Part shown: positions 1 through 11,709 of the stretch, in pieces
How the letters are laid out: every line of letters starts with the position of its first letter
How positions within the stretch are numbered: the first letter of the stretch is position 1
From: Micrasema longulum
Taxonomy: Eukaryota > Arthropoda > Insecta > Trichoptera > Brachycentridae
Reading direction: 5' to 3'
NCBI GenBank assembly: GCA_022494885.1
Contig: JAGVSM010002717.1
Coordinates: 1 to 64,000 of the forward strand
DNA length: 64,000 bases
The notes under the pieces: model-generated
What the model was told of the DNA's origin: nothing
Databases searched by the model: none
Seen by the model: only the letters and a program-made list of their open reading frames with translations
Position numbers and translations under genes: made by a program

Positions 1-600
1 TAATAATTTTTATATCTGTTAGATTGTCAAAGAAAACAAAATGGACACTTTGTTAGTGTTGCCAGGGTAGCAAAATTTTTTACGCCAGTTTGCTCATCTA
101 ATGAAAGAACTTATGAAAATTAGATCTCTCGGATTAAACAACGCCGTAATGGATATTCGACTGACGTTATCTTTAAAACAAAAAATATTATTTAAAATTG
201 CATTAAAATAGCCATTTTATGAAAATAAAAATTCGGTTAATTTTTTTAGTTCAAAATTCATTAATTAAATTACTCTTCTTAAATGACTTTTTACATATTC
301 ACTCTGTTATGTCCATTAATGTTTCCGTGTGTACAAAAATTTTTTAGAGAAATTAACAAATAGATTTTTTTTAAACATGTAATTATCTTACATTTGTGAA
401 ATTATTATATTTTTCGCGATCTGGAAACATTACGAGGTGACTTCACGCAAGCGCGCGGCGAAAGTGAGACAAAGTGGGAGGTTTTTTGACAGAGTCCGAT
501 TTATTCAAATATGATTCTACGCTCTTTCTGGACTATTCTTAATTTTATGCCTCAGACTTAAAATATTTATCAGTAAAGTAAATAACTGCGATTGAATTTA
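1..600. repeat. Unclassified dispersed repeat block A, copy 1
   Basis: Shares a series of collinear motifs with 8557-9200: TGGACA-CTTGTTAGT-TTGCCAGGGTAG near 48-72, AATGACTTTTTA near 280-293, and a GC-rich motif (GATCTGG-AACATTACG, ACTTCACGCA-GCGCGC) near 418-457. The copy runs off the left window edge, so its start is unknown. No coding frame was recognised. It could be a non-autonomous DNA transposon or an old segmental duplication. Confidence 0.5.
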
Positions 601-1124
601 TATACCTCTTAATATCATCAATTTACGCTTGGATAACTATTCAAAAATGATATTTCGATCAAAAATGTAAGGGTCATCAAACAATTCATGGCAAGGGTGT
701 TCGGAATTGTTTTAATTTTCCGTAATAATTTTATATCACTGATTCCGGTTAAAACGTTTATTCAAACAAGCTAGACGATATTTTTGCAGCCGCTTCCATA
801 AAGGTACCAAACTTAATGAAATAAAATCGAATGTCCTTTTGCAAATGCGCCATTAGTGCTGACAATAAAATGGAATAGCCGCCAGGAGTGCCAAAATTAC
901 GCCTGCGTACCATTTGCGTACTTTAGGGGACATGACGCGATGACGCACGGTAAATGTGACGGAATCTGACTAACAACATTATTACGTAAACGTGGTTTTA
1001 TTTTTTCATATAAAAACAAGTTTTATTATCAAATACAAAAAAAAATTATTGATCGATTTGATCGATTTCGCGATCGTACAAGTCAAACAAAATTCAGTGC
1101 CTGAATAGTCTGTAAGAACATCGG
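601..1124. other. Gene-free AT-rich interval
   Basis: No coding frame, RNA gene or repeat recognised. A slightly more GC-rich patch lies at about 840-960. Confidence 0.4.
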
Positions 1125-1311
1125 GTTGTGGTCCCGTGGCTAGTATCTCGAACTCACGGATCAAAGGTCCGTGGTTCAAATCCCACTTTACCCCAACTAG
1201 GTTCCCATTCTCTAATAGTGAGTTATTTAAAACTCGTTGAAAATGGCCCTCAAAATGAAATATTTGCGTAAATTATAAGAACGCAAATATTTATTTTTAT
1301 TAAAAAAAAAA
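1125..1311 (+). repeat. tRNA-derived SINE, family 2
   Basis: The tRNA-like head starts near GTGGTCCCGTGGCTAGT and contains a box B-like GGTTCAAATCC. The body ends in ACTCGTTGAAAATGGCCCTC and a terminal ATTTGCGT...ACGCAAAT inverted motif followed by poly(A). Copies on the minus strand occur at 38371-38499, 44437-44630 and 58091-58217. The head is too diverged and the 3' body too constant for a genuine tRNA gene. Confidence 0.75.
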
Positions 1312-1789
1312 TTAAAAAACATAAAAGCAAGGAAGGTATTCAGACAGTTTGTTTAATTTGTGGAGAGACGATATACCTAGCTATAGAGATTGCTTAACTT
1401 TTTGCATAAATAACAGAAATGAGTAGAACTATAATAGACCTCACCTGGCTATACAAAATCCTTTGTTATTACATTGACATGGCAATCATAAACAATATTA
1501 ACTGACACGCTTATATACGACTACGTAATCCTGACATCTTCAGAGTTGAGCACTTTTCCTCGAATAAAGGCTATTATAATACCATTTCTTGCACGTGGAG
1601 GCAATACAATAAGGTTCATAAGCACAATGCGAAAAAAACCCACCTTTTTGGAAATTTCTTAAAGGAATAAAAAAAAAAACTACGTGTACCTACACCTCGG
1701 CTTCCATAATCTAAAGCTCAGTCTTTTTCTCACGCATGTTCTATTTTACTAACTATTTCTTAATGTCGCTATCCGTACATTATGTAAGG
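1312..1789. other. Gene-free interval
   Basis: AT-rich sequence with nothing recognisable. Confidence 0.4.
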
Positions 1790-2090
1790 TCGAGATGAGC
1801 ATTATCGACAAAGTTAGGAAAGGATTTCTGCGTTGGTTTGGACATATTGAGCGAATAAACACCGAAAGAACGGCTAAAAAGATTTATGACGTGAATTTTG
1901 ATGGATGACGAGGAAGACATGGCATAACCAAATGCAACAAATACTTGAGGATGGACATGTCAAAAGTCTGAATAATCCGCGGGCTTGCATGAGAAGCTAT
2001 GTGAATATAGAGGAAGCTAGATCTGTATTTACAGAGTAATATTGTGTTATATTTTCTATGTCTACCCTTACAGGGAAACGGCGTAATGGT
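1790..2090 (+). pseudogene. RTE-like retrotransposon 3' end (decayed)
   Basis: Codes in pieces for the C-terminus of the same element seen at 17727-19412 and 32921-33265. Readable peptide: IIDKVRKGFLRWFGHIERI then ERTAKKIYDV. A stop follows, and a deletion removes the GRPRKTW region that the other two copies retain; several frame breaks follow. The end GGAAACGGCGTAATGG matches the 3' ends of the other two copies. This is a 5'-truncated, dead copy. Confidence 0.75.
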
Positions 2091-2447
2091 TCCTTTTGTT
2101 TTTTTTTACTTGAGTTTTTTTTTTTCAAAACCAAGTTTTTTCTTATATTATTATTTTGAAACTTATTTCTTGTTCTAAGTTTTTACACTTTATAATTATT
2201 TTTATTGTTTACTAAATGAACCCGGAAATGTTTTGCTATTGATTGATTTGAGAATACACTGGTATATAGATTAATTCACTAAATATTTATGTAGATTCAA
2301 TGAACCCAATCAATAATTCGATTTCTTTTATTAAATTTAGTTAAAATTTGAAATGTACATGTAAAATATTTTTTTTGAGTTTCCGTTTAAACAAATTATG
2401 AGGATATGTGGTAAAAGGAATTTTTAAAAAAAAAGATAATTGAAAAA
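2091..2447. other. Gene-free interval
   Basis: T-rich sequence following the RTE end; no other feature seen. Confidence 0.4.
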
Positions 2448-2722
2448 GTCTCAGAATGAAATTTTCTGTGTCGGAACGTTTTTGATTTTTCAAAAATAGT
2501 GTGTGCCGTGCGCCCAAAGACAACATATAAAAATTGGTGTTTTTGGATAGTTCTAGTTCCCATAACAAACAATTTATCAACAAAAAAATATAATAAAAAC
2601 ATGCTAATAGTAAATATCTATGAAGTGTAAAAAAATCGTTGCTCTAGTGCCATAATCTATGGAGGAAATAAGAGAATGCATTTGTAAGAAAAAAAGTGAG
2701 ACCGCGTTTTCTTGTAAGTTTA
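2448..2722 (+). repeat. Unclassified repeat R5, copy 1
   Basis: Shares ordered motifs with 5490-5790 (+) and 25495-25775 (-): a GTGCGCCCAAAGACA segment (also at 25737-25755), TTCTAGTTCCCAT near 2551, GCTCTAGTGCCATAATCTA near 2641, and a purine-rich end. No long frame is conserved. The family is not one I recognise. Confidence 0.5.
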
Positions 2723-3339
2723 TTGCAATGCTCATGAATATTTGCACAATGTTTTAGGTGATTCAATTTAGCACAAATTCCTTGATTTTCTTACTCAGTA
2801 GTATGCTACGTACAATTGTCCATGTAAAAAACGTAGATGCTCAATTTAAAAAACGGGGTGGGTTAATGTTTCTAAGAGAATGAAAAATAACGCCAACCTT
2901 TGGATCAATGATATGTTGTGATAATCCATATAAATCAAGTGAATTTAAGAATTCAGTTGGTAGCCGACATTATCTTGATCTATAACTGTTTATGTTGGTT
3001 TATAAGTAGTTGTTTCTTCTGATAACATACACATGTTAAATGCTGATATTATTGAAATTTTCACATATTTTGCAGCTAATATTACACTTCACTTAACCAA
3101 GTATGACTTTTGTAATTTTGTTTAGAATCTGGCAATACTCATTGAATATTTTTTCTTATGATTGAGTGATATTAGTGAATTTTTTTTGATAATTTGTCGT
3201 ACTCTGTGGCCTTATTCTGTAACCAATTTGTTTTGTAAATTCATTTGTATCATATAAGAGGGATCGAGAGAAAAATGCAATTTTGATTGTCTTAGAGAGA
3301 GATGGATATATGACGAACGAACAAACCTACGAAACAAAA
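2723..3339. other. Gene-free interval
   Basis: No coding, RNA or repeat signal recognised. Confidence 0.4.
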
Positions 3340-3570
3340 CGGTGACAAAATATGCCTGCTGATTTTAAACACACATTTAATTTATCACCTGGTGGTAGAA
3401 AAACGAATTTCCCCGCGGATGGTGGGGCGAGAAAATGCGGAGGACGAAGCTCTAGGGCTTCTACGATATTATTTAGCGGAGTGGACTGTATTTTAATTTC
3501 GATGAAACAAGTGAATATCCTCGATATGCGGTATGCAGTGTCAATCGGTCACAACCCCAACAAATGAGAT
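3340..3570 (+). other. GC-richer island with a 71-codon open frame
   Basis: A locally GC-richer patch (about 3385-3560) contains an ATG-initiated frame of 71 codons at 3352-3567. The peptide begins MPADFKHTFNLSPGGRK and has no domain I recognise. It could be an exon of an unseen gene, a decayed repeat or chance. No TATA box or splice evidence was compelling. Confidence 0.15.
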
Positions 3571-3629
3571 GGATTAGGAATGGATGCCACTAATTTGGTT
3601 TGTTCTTGATGGAATGGATCATAAAAATA

Positions 3630-3812
3630 AAAAAAGCTAAAGATACAAAAAAATAGAAATAAATGTATTTGTAATTAAATTATCTTAAATCAATACCATT
3701 ACTCAATAGAAAAAGGGAAAAAAAGAGGAAACAGGAAAGGAAGACAGATTAAAGAAGAGAAAGAAGATATTTCTTCAGACGTGATTTAAACAGAGATACT
3801 GTAGTAACTAGT
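3630..3812 (-). repeat. LINE family J1, 3' fragment
   Basis: Closely similar to the 3' parts of 40088-40830 and 49095-49478, including the purine-rich run at 3710-3770 and TTCAGACGTGATTTAAACAG at 3774-3793. On the minus strand this encodes the end of the RT frame (about LFKSRLKK) and the start of the 3' UTR. The fragment is cut at both ends. Confidence 0.7.
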
Positions 3813-4127
3813 AATTAATATCTTCTTCAATATTTAATTTTACAAATAAATTAAATTCATTGATGTTTAATAAATGATATTTAAATAATTCAGTATCACA
3901 TGTGTCATTAGCTAGTCGATTAGGTGATGTCATTCTCAATTGTAATAATGCTTTATAAACGATCACCAAACAATCATTCTTAACCATAACCAATGTTTTA
4001 TTTCACATTTATGGTATGAATTGCATGTTGCTGTTTGAACATTTTGTACGAAGTCGATGCAAAATGTCATGAGACGTAAAATCATTATTTTTTTCCCAAA
4101 TTCATTTTGTTTTGACGGAAAACATGT

Positions 4128-4830
4128 AAATGATATTTATTTATATAAACGCCTAGTGGGCAATTTTAAAGACATACTTATACAAAGAAAATTATTAAAA
4201 AGGAAAGTAGATAGACACAAAAGTATAAAGTAGACTTAGTGGGAGTGGAAGCGGGAGAGAGGTGTTAATAATTGAATTTGATTAAGTGATCGTTTGAAAA
4301 AAGACAACTTGTTATCAAAGAAATCATGACTAGTGTATTTGTTGGCAGATCTAAGAATTCTGGGCATGGGGAATGAAAACCATACTTAGTTTTATAATTA
4401 TTGGTATGAAAGAGTAAGTTTTGTACGAGGTTTCTAATTGGGATATTTAATTTTATTGAGCTCAGTAGTTCAGGCGTTTCAAAAAGTTAGTTGAGAGTTT
4501 TAAATAGGACAATAAGGAAAGATTTATTTCGACGATCTTGAAGAGAAGATATATTTAAGCTAGTTTCTAGCTCATTATACGTATATTGGTCTCTGGATGA
4601 GCCCAACCTCCAACCTATCTTTCTTAAAAAGAAATGTTGAACTGATTCAATATTTTTTTACGTGAACATCATAATATGAAGACCAGATAACAGAGGAATA
4701 CTCTAGGTGCGAGCAAACTAGGGAACATAAGAGAATTTTAAGCGTTTTAATATTTTTGAAGTCAGGTGTGCTTTAGGTTATAAATCCAAGGAGTTTTAAA
4801 GATTTATTGATAACATATTCAAAATGAATT
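4128..4830 (-). pseudogene. LINE reverse transcriptase C-terminus and 3' UTR (J3)
   Basis: Minus-strand translation gives a broken C-terminal region of a Jockey/CR1-like reverse transcriptase. Readable pieces in order: KLLGFI, then TLKILLCSLVCSHLEYSS and VIWSSYYDVHV (the thumb region), then LQDRRNKSFLIVLFKTLN, then ETPELLSSIKLNIPIRN. These are interrupted by at least three stops. The catalytic palm is missing, so the copy is 5'-truncated. The 3' side ends near ATATAAATAAATATC. Non-functional. Confidence 0.75.
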
Positions 4831-5489
4831 GTAAAAGAAAGTTAAATGTCAATTATAATACCAAAATCTCGTTTCTGTGTCTAACAGATAATAATATTTC
4901 ATCGTTAAGTGAGTGTTCGTATTATTGCAAACAAAGTGGGTATTTGAGCTGTAAAAGCAAAAATTATCGCATCAGCTATATAACTACCCCACTGTACATC
5001 GTTTTCAAGTAAATTCAATGTTTGAAATACTTCTCTATATATTGTTGCGCAAAAATGTTAATCAACTGTTTTTCTCTTGACAGAATAAACAACATTCATT
5101 GCAACAGAAAAATTCAGTAATTACTAGTTAACCAAAATTATAGGCCAGTAACAGTTTCTTGTGTATTAAATTTGTGCAAAATCCAATATTTTGTCGTATT
5201 GGCGGCATTTTTAACCACAGCAAAATGCAGCTCCAAGAGCAATTTTACAACAGCAGATTCAAAACGTTGAAATGTAATTTCATCACAATTACGAGGATAT
5301 GCGTGGCTGAGAATTTTGACGAAAAGGTATTTGAACATTTTTTTATGTCACTCTCTCGCAAATGCCTCCTCGATACTGAGCAAAAAAACAACCGCACGTC
5401 TGACTGATTATACCTAACTCAAATCAACGAAATCGAGATCTTGCATTCCCGATTTTCGCACTCCAAAACTAATCCGATTTAGTTGTTTT
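4831..5489. other. Gene-free interval
   Basis: Short overlapping open frames occur on both strands around 5138-5407, with no recognisable product. Most likely non-coding. Confidence 0.4.
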
Positions 5490-5790
5490 CGAGAATAGTT
5501 TAGAAATAAGTTTTCTGTGTCGTTACCATTAGAGATTTTATCAAAGTAGTTTTTGTATTACTATATCATATGCCTAAAAACAGTATGTAAAACTGGACGC
5601 TATTAAGGGTTTTCGAATATTCCTAGTTCCTATAATATTTTTTATTAAAAAAAATAATAATATAAACACAATAAGTAAATATTTTAAATGTTTATTAAAA
5701 TTCCTGCTTTAGTGACATAATCCAGGGAGAAAATTCGAGAATACGTTTTGTAAAAAAGCTGGTATAACTTTTCATTGGTAAGAATGTACC
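5490..5790 (+). repeat. Unclassified repeat R5, copy 2
   Basis: Diverged copy of the unit at 2448-2722. Shared landmarks are TTTTCTGTGTCG near 5510, TTCCTAGTTCCTATAA near 5620, and TAGTGACATAATCCAGGGAGA near 5712. Same order and orientation as copy 1. Confidence 0.5.
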
Positions 5791-6689
5791 TAGGTACTTG
5801 TTTATAATTGAATCCCAAAACTTAAAATAATTAGTATCCAAATATCGAATTCTTCTGGTAAATGTCAAACATTGCTTTTTTTACCAAAAGGGGTGCACTT
5901 ATAGTGGTGCAGAAGTACGATTTTCAAAAAATTATTAAGTGTCACTTAATATTATTTTAACATTATCGAAAATCCAGTAAAAAGAAATAAATGGGTACAA
6001 ATTATAAGAAACTTCAGGAAAAAATCTTATTAGGTTCCATAAAAAACAAATGTTGTTTGCAAACATTCAAAAATAAACTTTTCGTTCGCAGTACCCTTCC
6101 ATTTTTATATGGATGTGAATTTTCATCGTATTCAGCCCCGGTAGGTCGATGAACAAAACATTTACGCTCTTAAATATGTTTTACAGGTCAAAATGACAGA
6201 TTTTAATAGTTTTAAATATACTCAGGGCAAAATTCGTTATTTTGTAAAAAACCGCTCGTCAACAAGTCCAGTAGTTCTCTAGTCTATCGAAGACACACAT
6301 ACAAACATTGCCAATTTATACAGATTTTTTGTAAGACGATGTATGTTGTGAAAGATGGCGGGTGTAGAAAGATCATATTATCTTTTACGTTATGTATGTA
6401 TTGTCTGTTTTTAAGTATGTTCCCAAATAAAATGAATAGATTGTCACAAATGAAAATGCTATTAAATTGAACTCATCAACAACGCGCATGTAACGCGTTT
6501 ATTGAATTATACGCCATTGTTTAAACCAGCGAAAATGATAACTAGCCCTGTAAATTGAGTTTACAAAAACTGTTAATCATAATATATAGCAAGTCCACTT
6601 TACACATTTCAGTCTTGGCTCGGTACGCACCGGCCCTAAGCATTTTAATCCCACAGTTACTTAGGATACTGAGACGAAAAATTTGAATA
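5791..6689. other. Gene-free interval
   Basis: No recognisable coding, RNA or repeat feature. Confidence 0.4.
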
Positions 6690-7480
6690 ATGTTGATTGT
6701 TGTTTGTTTTTATTTTAACGGACTCTTCAATTTTTTTGTTCATTACTTTTTCATTTTATTTCGAAATAAACAACCCTTCAGAGAATTTATTTTTCTCGTT
6801 CTTTGAAATACTTATACCCTTGTTATTCAATTTAATTTCAATTATTGTTTTGTTTTATTTGGAGATTAGAAATCAGCAAAAAAAGACATATCTGCTTGCC
6901 TTCCATACTTTTACTTTATTTGCTTTTTAAATAACTTGGTATTTTTATGTTTTTTTAATATGTATTTTTATATTATTTAATTAAGTATCTTATTTGGCGA
7001 ATTATTTATAACTCCTATTACTTATTTTAGTTTATAGTGATACAAACCATATCTCAATTATATTTTTATAAATATTTTTTTTTTCTATTGATTATAATGA
7101 CATTATTATTTAGTTTTTTTTTTCAATACTACTATATTTAACTATTATTTTGTTGATTTCAATGATACTATTATTTTGTTTATTTGATTATGTATGAATC
7201 TAAATTTGTATAATTTATATTTTAATATTTATGTCTGATTATTTTTTTAAATTATATTCTTTGGAATAATATTATTTATCACTAACACTTTGTTTTTCTG
7301 GATTTTTATTATATTGCATCAAATGTCATTTTATTTTAATCTCATTAATTTTAGTACTTTTTTATTGTTATTTATTATGGTTTTACACGGGTACAGCTCA
7401 AAAAGCCTCAATAAGATCATTTATATTTAAGCGAGTGTAATTTTGAATGAATAAATAAATTCAAATTTGATTTGTTTCGT
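6690..7480 (+). repeat. T-rich tract, candidate LINE 3' UTR
   Basis: Long, strongly T-rich on the plus strand, ending in GAATGAATAAATAAATTC at 7446-7463. This resembles the 3' UTR and microsatellite-like tail of the LINE ending at 46990. The small open frame at 6697-6930 is hydrophobic only because the tract is T-rich and is not a credible gene. Confidence 0.3.
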
Positions 7481-7884
7481 TTTATAATAATCAATCATTT
7501 TTAGTTCAAAAGCTACCTACGTTTCTTTTTTTTACAGGTGTAAAACAGGGTTTTTGTGTAAAATATATCAGTTTTTCGAATAAAAATTAAATTTAGCATG
7601 GAACAGTAATTGTTACGTCTTCTTAGAAGGAAATAAAAAAATGTTTATTGATCAAAAAAAATAAAATATTACACGTTCTTCAGATTCCGTTTCAATAAAG
7701 AAATTTACAGGATGTACGACATTCAAATTAATAGACTTATTTCCGTAATAATAAGATGATCCATACTTTACTACAAAATCAGTCAATCTTAACGAGCACC
7801 TTAAAAACTAATTGAAATTTCAAGTGTAATGTGCAACCTTTTTGTGATGGTAATATGTACGTAAATCTAGTCATCTAATGAGTT

Positions 7885-7960
7885 CACAACCTATCATTGG
7901 CTGATTCAAGGTATTAACTGATACACTGTGTGGCCTTCATCAAAATGCCTATTTTTGAAC
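7885..7960 (-). repeat. Foldback family M1, fragment
   Basis: Retains the family core ACCTATCATTGGCTG followed by a diverged version of the GTGGCCACTTTACACACTGT segment. Both arms are otherwise lost. Confidence 0.45.
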
Positions 7961-8447
7961 ATCTGCATTTCTTTGATTCCATAAAGGGTTTAATATACTA
8001 GTCTTAAACGCATTAACAATCTAAATATTGATGATTGCAATTATTCATTTTGTACGAAAGAGCGTCAGAGAGGTTAAAAAATGCTGAAAAAAGAAATCCA
8101 ATTACAAGACAATAAAACCAGTGGCAATAACAAATACTTCTTATGTAGTTTAACCAAAAAACGTTGCAATTTTGAAATATTCATTCGACACAATTTTTAA
8201 GGATTCAAATTTAAAACAGTATAACGTAAGTTGAGACAATAATATGCCCTAAAAAGAGAAGTAATGAAATTGATTAAGTACTTAAGCAAAAACAAAATCA
8301 GATGCCACAAAATTACAAAAGTCCAGTATCCACGGACGTGCATCAAATTGAAGCCAACTTAACTATTCGTAAATGAGTCGTTTTACGTTTTGGCCATTGG
8401 TCACTCTGTAAACGACCCAGTAGACAACTGCTGATTTAAATTAAATT
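7961..8447. other. Gene-free interval
   Basis: Nothing recognisable. Confidence 0.4.
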
Positions 8448-8504
8448 ATGCCGTGTTTTGTCGTTTTTAAGTGTCAAAATACTGGTAAGATTACGGTAAG
8501 ATAA
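8448..8504 (+). other. Short frame with Cys pair and splice donor-like site
   Basis: ATG at 8448 opens MPCFVVFKCQNTGK, followed by a stop 18 codons in. ACTGGTAAG at about 8481-8489 is a consensus-like splice donor directly after the NTG codons. The peptide resembles the start of some THAP zinc fingers, but the cysteines are five residues apart where THAP usually has two to four. Very tentative. Confidence 0.15.
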
Positions 8505-8556
8505 CAATTCATGTCTAAGTAGTGAATTTACAAAAAATATTATTTAAGAATTCGGT

Positions 8557-9200
8557 AATTTTACCGTCTGTCGGTTTGCGAAATAAAACAAGATGGACAT
8601 CTTGTTAGTATTGCCAGGGTAGTCGAATTTTTAACCCGGTTTTCTTTTAATAAGCGTAAGAATAATATTTAACGGTACTCATTTACTTAATTAGTACCGT
8701 TTAATGACTTTTTAACTATTTTTTTTACGTTTGCCTAATGAAAGTAGCTGTATTTTTCATGGTAAATAATTTATTTTCAAAGAAATAACAGCTAAGCCTC
8801 TATTTTGAGGCTTGCCAGCAGGTGGAATAGAGGGTTAATGGAAGGAAGTAATGAAAAGTACCCCACAACACCCAGACTAATTCAGAAAAAAAAAAAAAAA
8901 AAATTCTCTTGCAACTGGCTGGAATCAAACCCGCGACGCCAGTTTCACAGTTGGCCGTCTAACCAATTACGCCATGGCGCATGTCGTAACATAACACAAC
9001 AAAAAATCAGCTAATACTTGTGTTATGATAATATAATATATTGTTCGAGATCTGGCAACATTACGCGGCCACTTCACGCATGCGCGCAGGGATGTCGTGC
9101 AGGGGGGGACAATGAAATAATTGGGAAACTTTTGGACACCAACCAACGTATGCAAACTTGGTTCTACGCGTCTTCTGGAAGATTATAATTCTATGCGAGA
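8557..9200. repeat. Unclassified dispersed repeat block A, copy 2
   Basis: Collinear with 1-600: AAGATGGACATCTTGTTAGT, TTGCCAGGGTAG near 8610, AATGACTTTTTA near 8702, and GATCTGGCAACATTACG near 9048 followed by ACTTCACGCATGCGCGC. A SINE (8765-8985) sits between the second and third landmarks and is absent from copy 1, so it inserted after the copies separated. Confidence 0.5.
8765..8985 (-). repeat. tRNA-derived SINE, family 4
   Basis: The minus-strand head at 8905-8985 reads TGCGCCATGGCGTAATTGG with box A, and GGTTTGATTCC as box B. A homopolymer (8886-8903) and a short unrelated body follow. It lies inside block A copy 2. It is the only copy of this family in the window, so the 3' boundary is approximate. 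Confidence 0.55.
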
Positions 9201-9337
9201 AGCACTGAAATATACGAAAAAGATGATCAAAAAGTATGAGATGGAAAATAAATTTCACAACATACTCGTTATATTCACAAAATTTTGTCAGTTTTTCTTC
9301 TTAGTTGATAAGTTTCGTTGTAATTTTTTTTTTTAAA

Positions 9338-9515
9338 AACTTTGCGTTTAACCACTTTTTTTTGTATTTTTTCCAACTACCGGTTTCAAAGCTAGACAAG
9401 CTTCTTTATCAAGGTAAATTAACTAATGCATTCTATCTTATTTTATTTGAACAGTGGTTACTTAATATTACACCGATACATATGGAGCTAATTAGTCATT
9501 TTTTTTTGTAATGTT
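9338..9515 (-). mobile_element. Penelope-like element terminus (pLTR fragment)
   Basis: Matches the left inverted arm of the element at 60939-61845: TTTAACCACT, then ACCGGTTTCAAAGC, then AAGCTTCTTTATCAAGG, then TTAACTAATGCATTC and TACATATGGAGC. Read on the minus strand it contains GAAACCGGTA, the stem III/cleavage-site half of a hammerhead-like motif. No coding part is attached. Confidence 0.6.
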
Positions 9516-10289
9516 GTCTTAACGATGGGACCTGTAAAGTTTTGCAATATTAAAAATTATTTAAAAAAATATTATGTGTAAATCACGGAAAAAAAAAATT
9601 ATATTGGTTTGGGTCAATTTTATTTTTTAAAAATCTCGGCAATTGATTTTTTTAAAATCCTGAATATGTATCAAAAGCAGGTACTCGATCATTCTTAATC
9701 GTTACCACAGCATTAACATAAATGTACCTGTTAAGTGTCTGGCTAGGAACAATGTTTATACCCAATAGACAAGAAGAACAGTTTTGTACAAAACGATAAA
9801 AATAAATATATGCATAGGTTAATGTTCCTAAAATTGGTTACTATTTCAGAGTATATTTCTTAATATTTAGATATGCAATATAAGCATAGAAACAAAAGCA
9901 ACGTGAATAATATGCCAACATTAAGGGACAAATATTTGGGGTAAGCAAACGTCGTCAAGTTTTAGAGCCTGGAGCTTATGTACTTAAATCGGACTTTTAG
10001 AAAATGTCAAGAGAATTCTCATATGTTTTCCCTCGGGAAAAGGCAGGCTTATAAGAAAATTTATGCATGTTTATTAGTGATCATCACTAAAAAAAAAATA
10101 TCAACGAAAATATTCCATATGAAATTTACACCATACTTTGTTTTCATATTTTTCTAAGAGTAAATACTTTTTAAAATTAAAATAAACGGTAGGTACTTAG
10201 TGCTTTTTACATATTAATTGCAAAATATGAATACATGTAAATTTATGTTAATTAAAACATAAGTAAAAGATAGCATAAGCAGATAGCAT
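9516..10289. other. Gene-free interval
   Basis: AT-rich; nothing recognised beyond a possible weak continuation of the PLE terminus to about 9540. Confidence 0.4.
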
Positions 10290-10453
10290 AGGTAGCCTCT
10301 GACGTGTAATGGTCAAGACGATTGATTCACACACGGAAGGTTCCGGGTTCGATTCCCAGTGAGAACACAAAAATGAAAATGTGATTTTTTTCAAGCCTGG
10401 GTGTTACTACACCACTGTTTTTGGGCCTCCTGGCCTGTTGTGGTGAAAAAAAA
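10290..10453 (+). repeat. tRNA-Val-like SINE, family 1
   Basis: The head at 10290-10368 resembles tRNA-Val: a box A region GTAATGGTCAAGACG, a diverged anticodon arm, then box B GGTTCGATTCC. The body has TTGGGCCTCCTGGCCTG and TGTTGTGGTG, which can fold on itself (GGCC...GGCC), then an A-rich tail. Other copies: 22027-22200 (-) and 48105-48240 (+). The added body and mismatched acceptor stem exclude a functional tRNA. Confidence 0.8.
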
Positions 10454-11371
10454 TTAATAATAAAAACAAATTAAAAATAACAGTCTTAAAAACTTTAAAA
10501 ATCAAAAACTAGAAAAAAAAGTTAAAAAATAACTTAAAACAATTTTCAAAAACACGGGAAAAAAAAATAAATAATTAATTCTTATATAAAATTACCACTT
10601 AGGTAAACAGTACAGATGGTTACGCTACATTTACTCCATGTTTACACATATATATACATAGCATATTTACTAGAATGAGGCGTTCAAATTTATTTGCTAC
10701 CTACTGAGCCCTGGTTAAGATATTGCAATTGCCTACCGTGGGTACCAATTATTTTGACCGGCCTCATAATAACAACTGAACTGATCGTTAGTACGTGTGT
10801 TTTTTTTATTCTCATTGCGATGTTTTTGCGATAAATAAATCATTAAATCCGCTGTGTTCTGTGATTGTCAAGTGCCTCTCTTTTCTGACCACAAGATCTG
10901 ATCTGATCTTGACTGCTACCACAGAAGTTCCAGAAAAAAAAGGTGCCAAAACCCAGAATAAGGTAGATAATTGCATTCATTGTATTAGGGTTCCGTGGCA
11001 AAGCAAATAAAAGATAACGCATTCCGCGAACCAGCATTTTGATCGTTCATCTGCTAACAAGCAAGTGGCGCGATCAACTTTGAAAAAAATATAAGCTGAT
11101 GTAAAAAAAATTATAGAGATAAATAATTTGTGCCTATAAATAAAATCAAGATAAGAAAAAAACATTAATAAAGGAATTGAGACAACTTTGAACGATACCA
11201 AATGATAAAAAAGAAACAAATGTGAAGTAAAACACTTTTGGTGTTAGCTTCTCCCACCCATAAAATACAGGAGAAGGGCCTCTCTGTATGTACAACGTAT
11301 GTATTTTTAACTAGTCATATATTTTTAGCGTTTTTCGATGGTTCGAAATAAACTTAAAAACTAAATATTTT
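10454..11371. other. Gene-free interval
   Basis: Overlapping short frames on both strands (10795-11219) have no recognisable product. No repeat identified. Confidence 0.35.
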
Positions 11372-11495
11372 GAGTATATCCCAATGTTTAAGAGCATTTA
11401 AAACAGCCAATGACAAGTCATAAGCCCCGTAAATGCCTAGATTTCCATATTCCCTTCACAAAAATATTTTTCACTCTGCTGTAATGAGTTTATGT
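11372..11495 (+). repeat. Foldback family M1, right half
   Basis: Carries CAGCCAATGACAAGTCATAA, CCCGTAAATGCCTAGA, CATATTCCCTTC and the terminal CTCTGCTGTAATG. These match the right arm of the complete copy at 59450-59775. Confidence 0.6.
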
Positions 11496-11709
11496 TCTTT
11501 CCAGTTTCTCTTACCACGTGGTAAACTTAACCGGTCCACATAATTTTTAAATAAGTGATTTAACAGAGGTTGACGTGTAAAATGATTGAATTTTTTTTAG
11601 AATCAAACTAACAATAAAAATACACCTGTTTACCTAAATAATATGAATAAGTCGAAGAAATACCTGTTAAATGATAATTTTAATCAGTCTACGAGAGGTC
11701 ATTAGCCAT
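11496..11709. other. Unassigned spacer
   Basis: No feature recognised. Confidence 0.3.

Noticed and set aside
6697..6930. Small membrane protein gene
   Set aside because: Hydrophobicity follows from T-rich composition across the whole tract; no start context and no conserved pattern.
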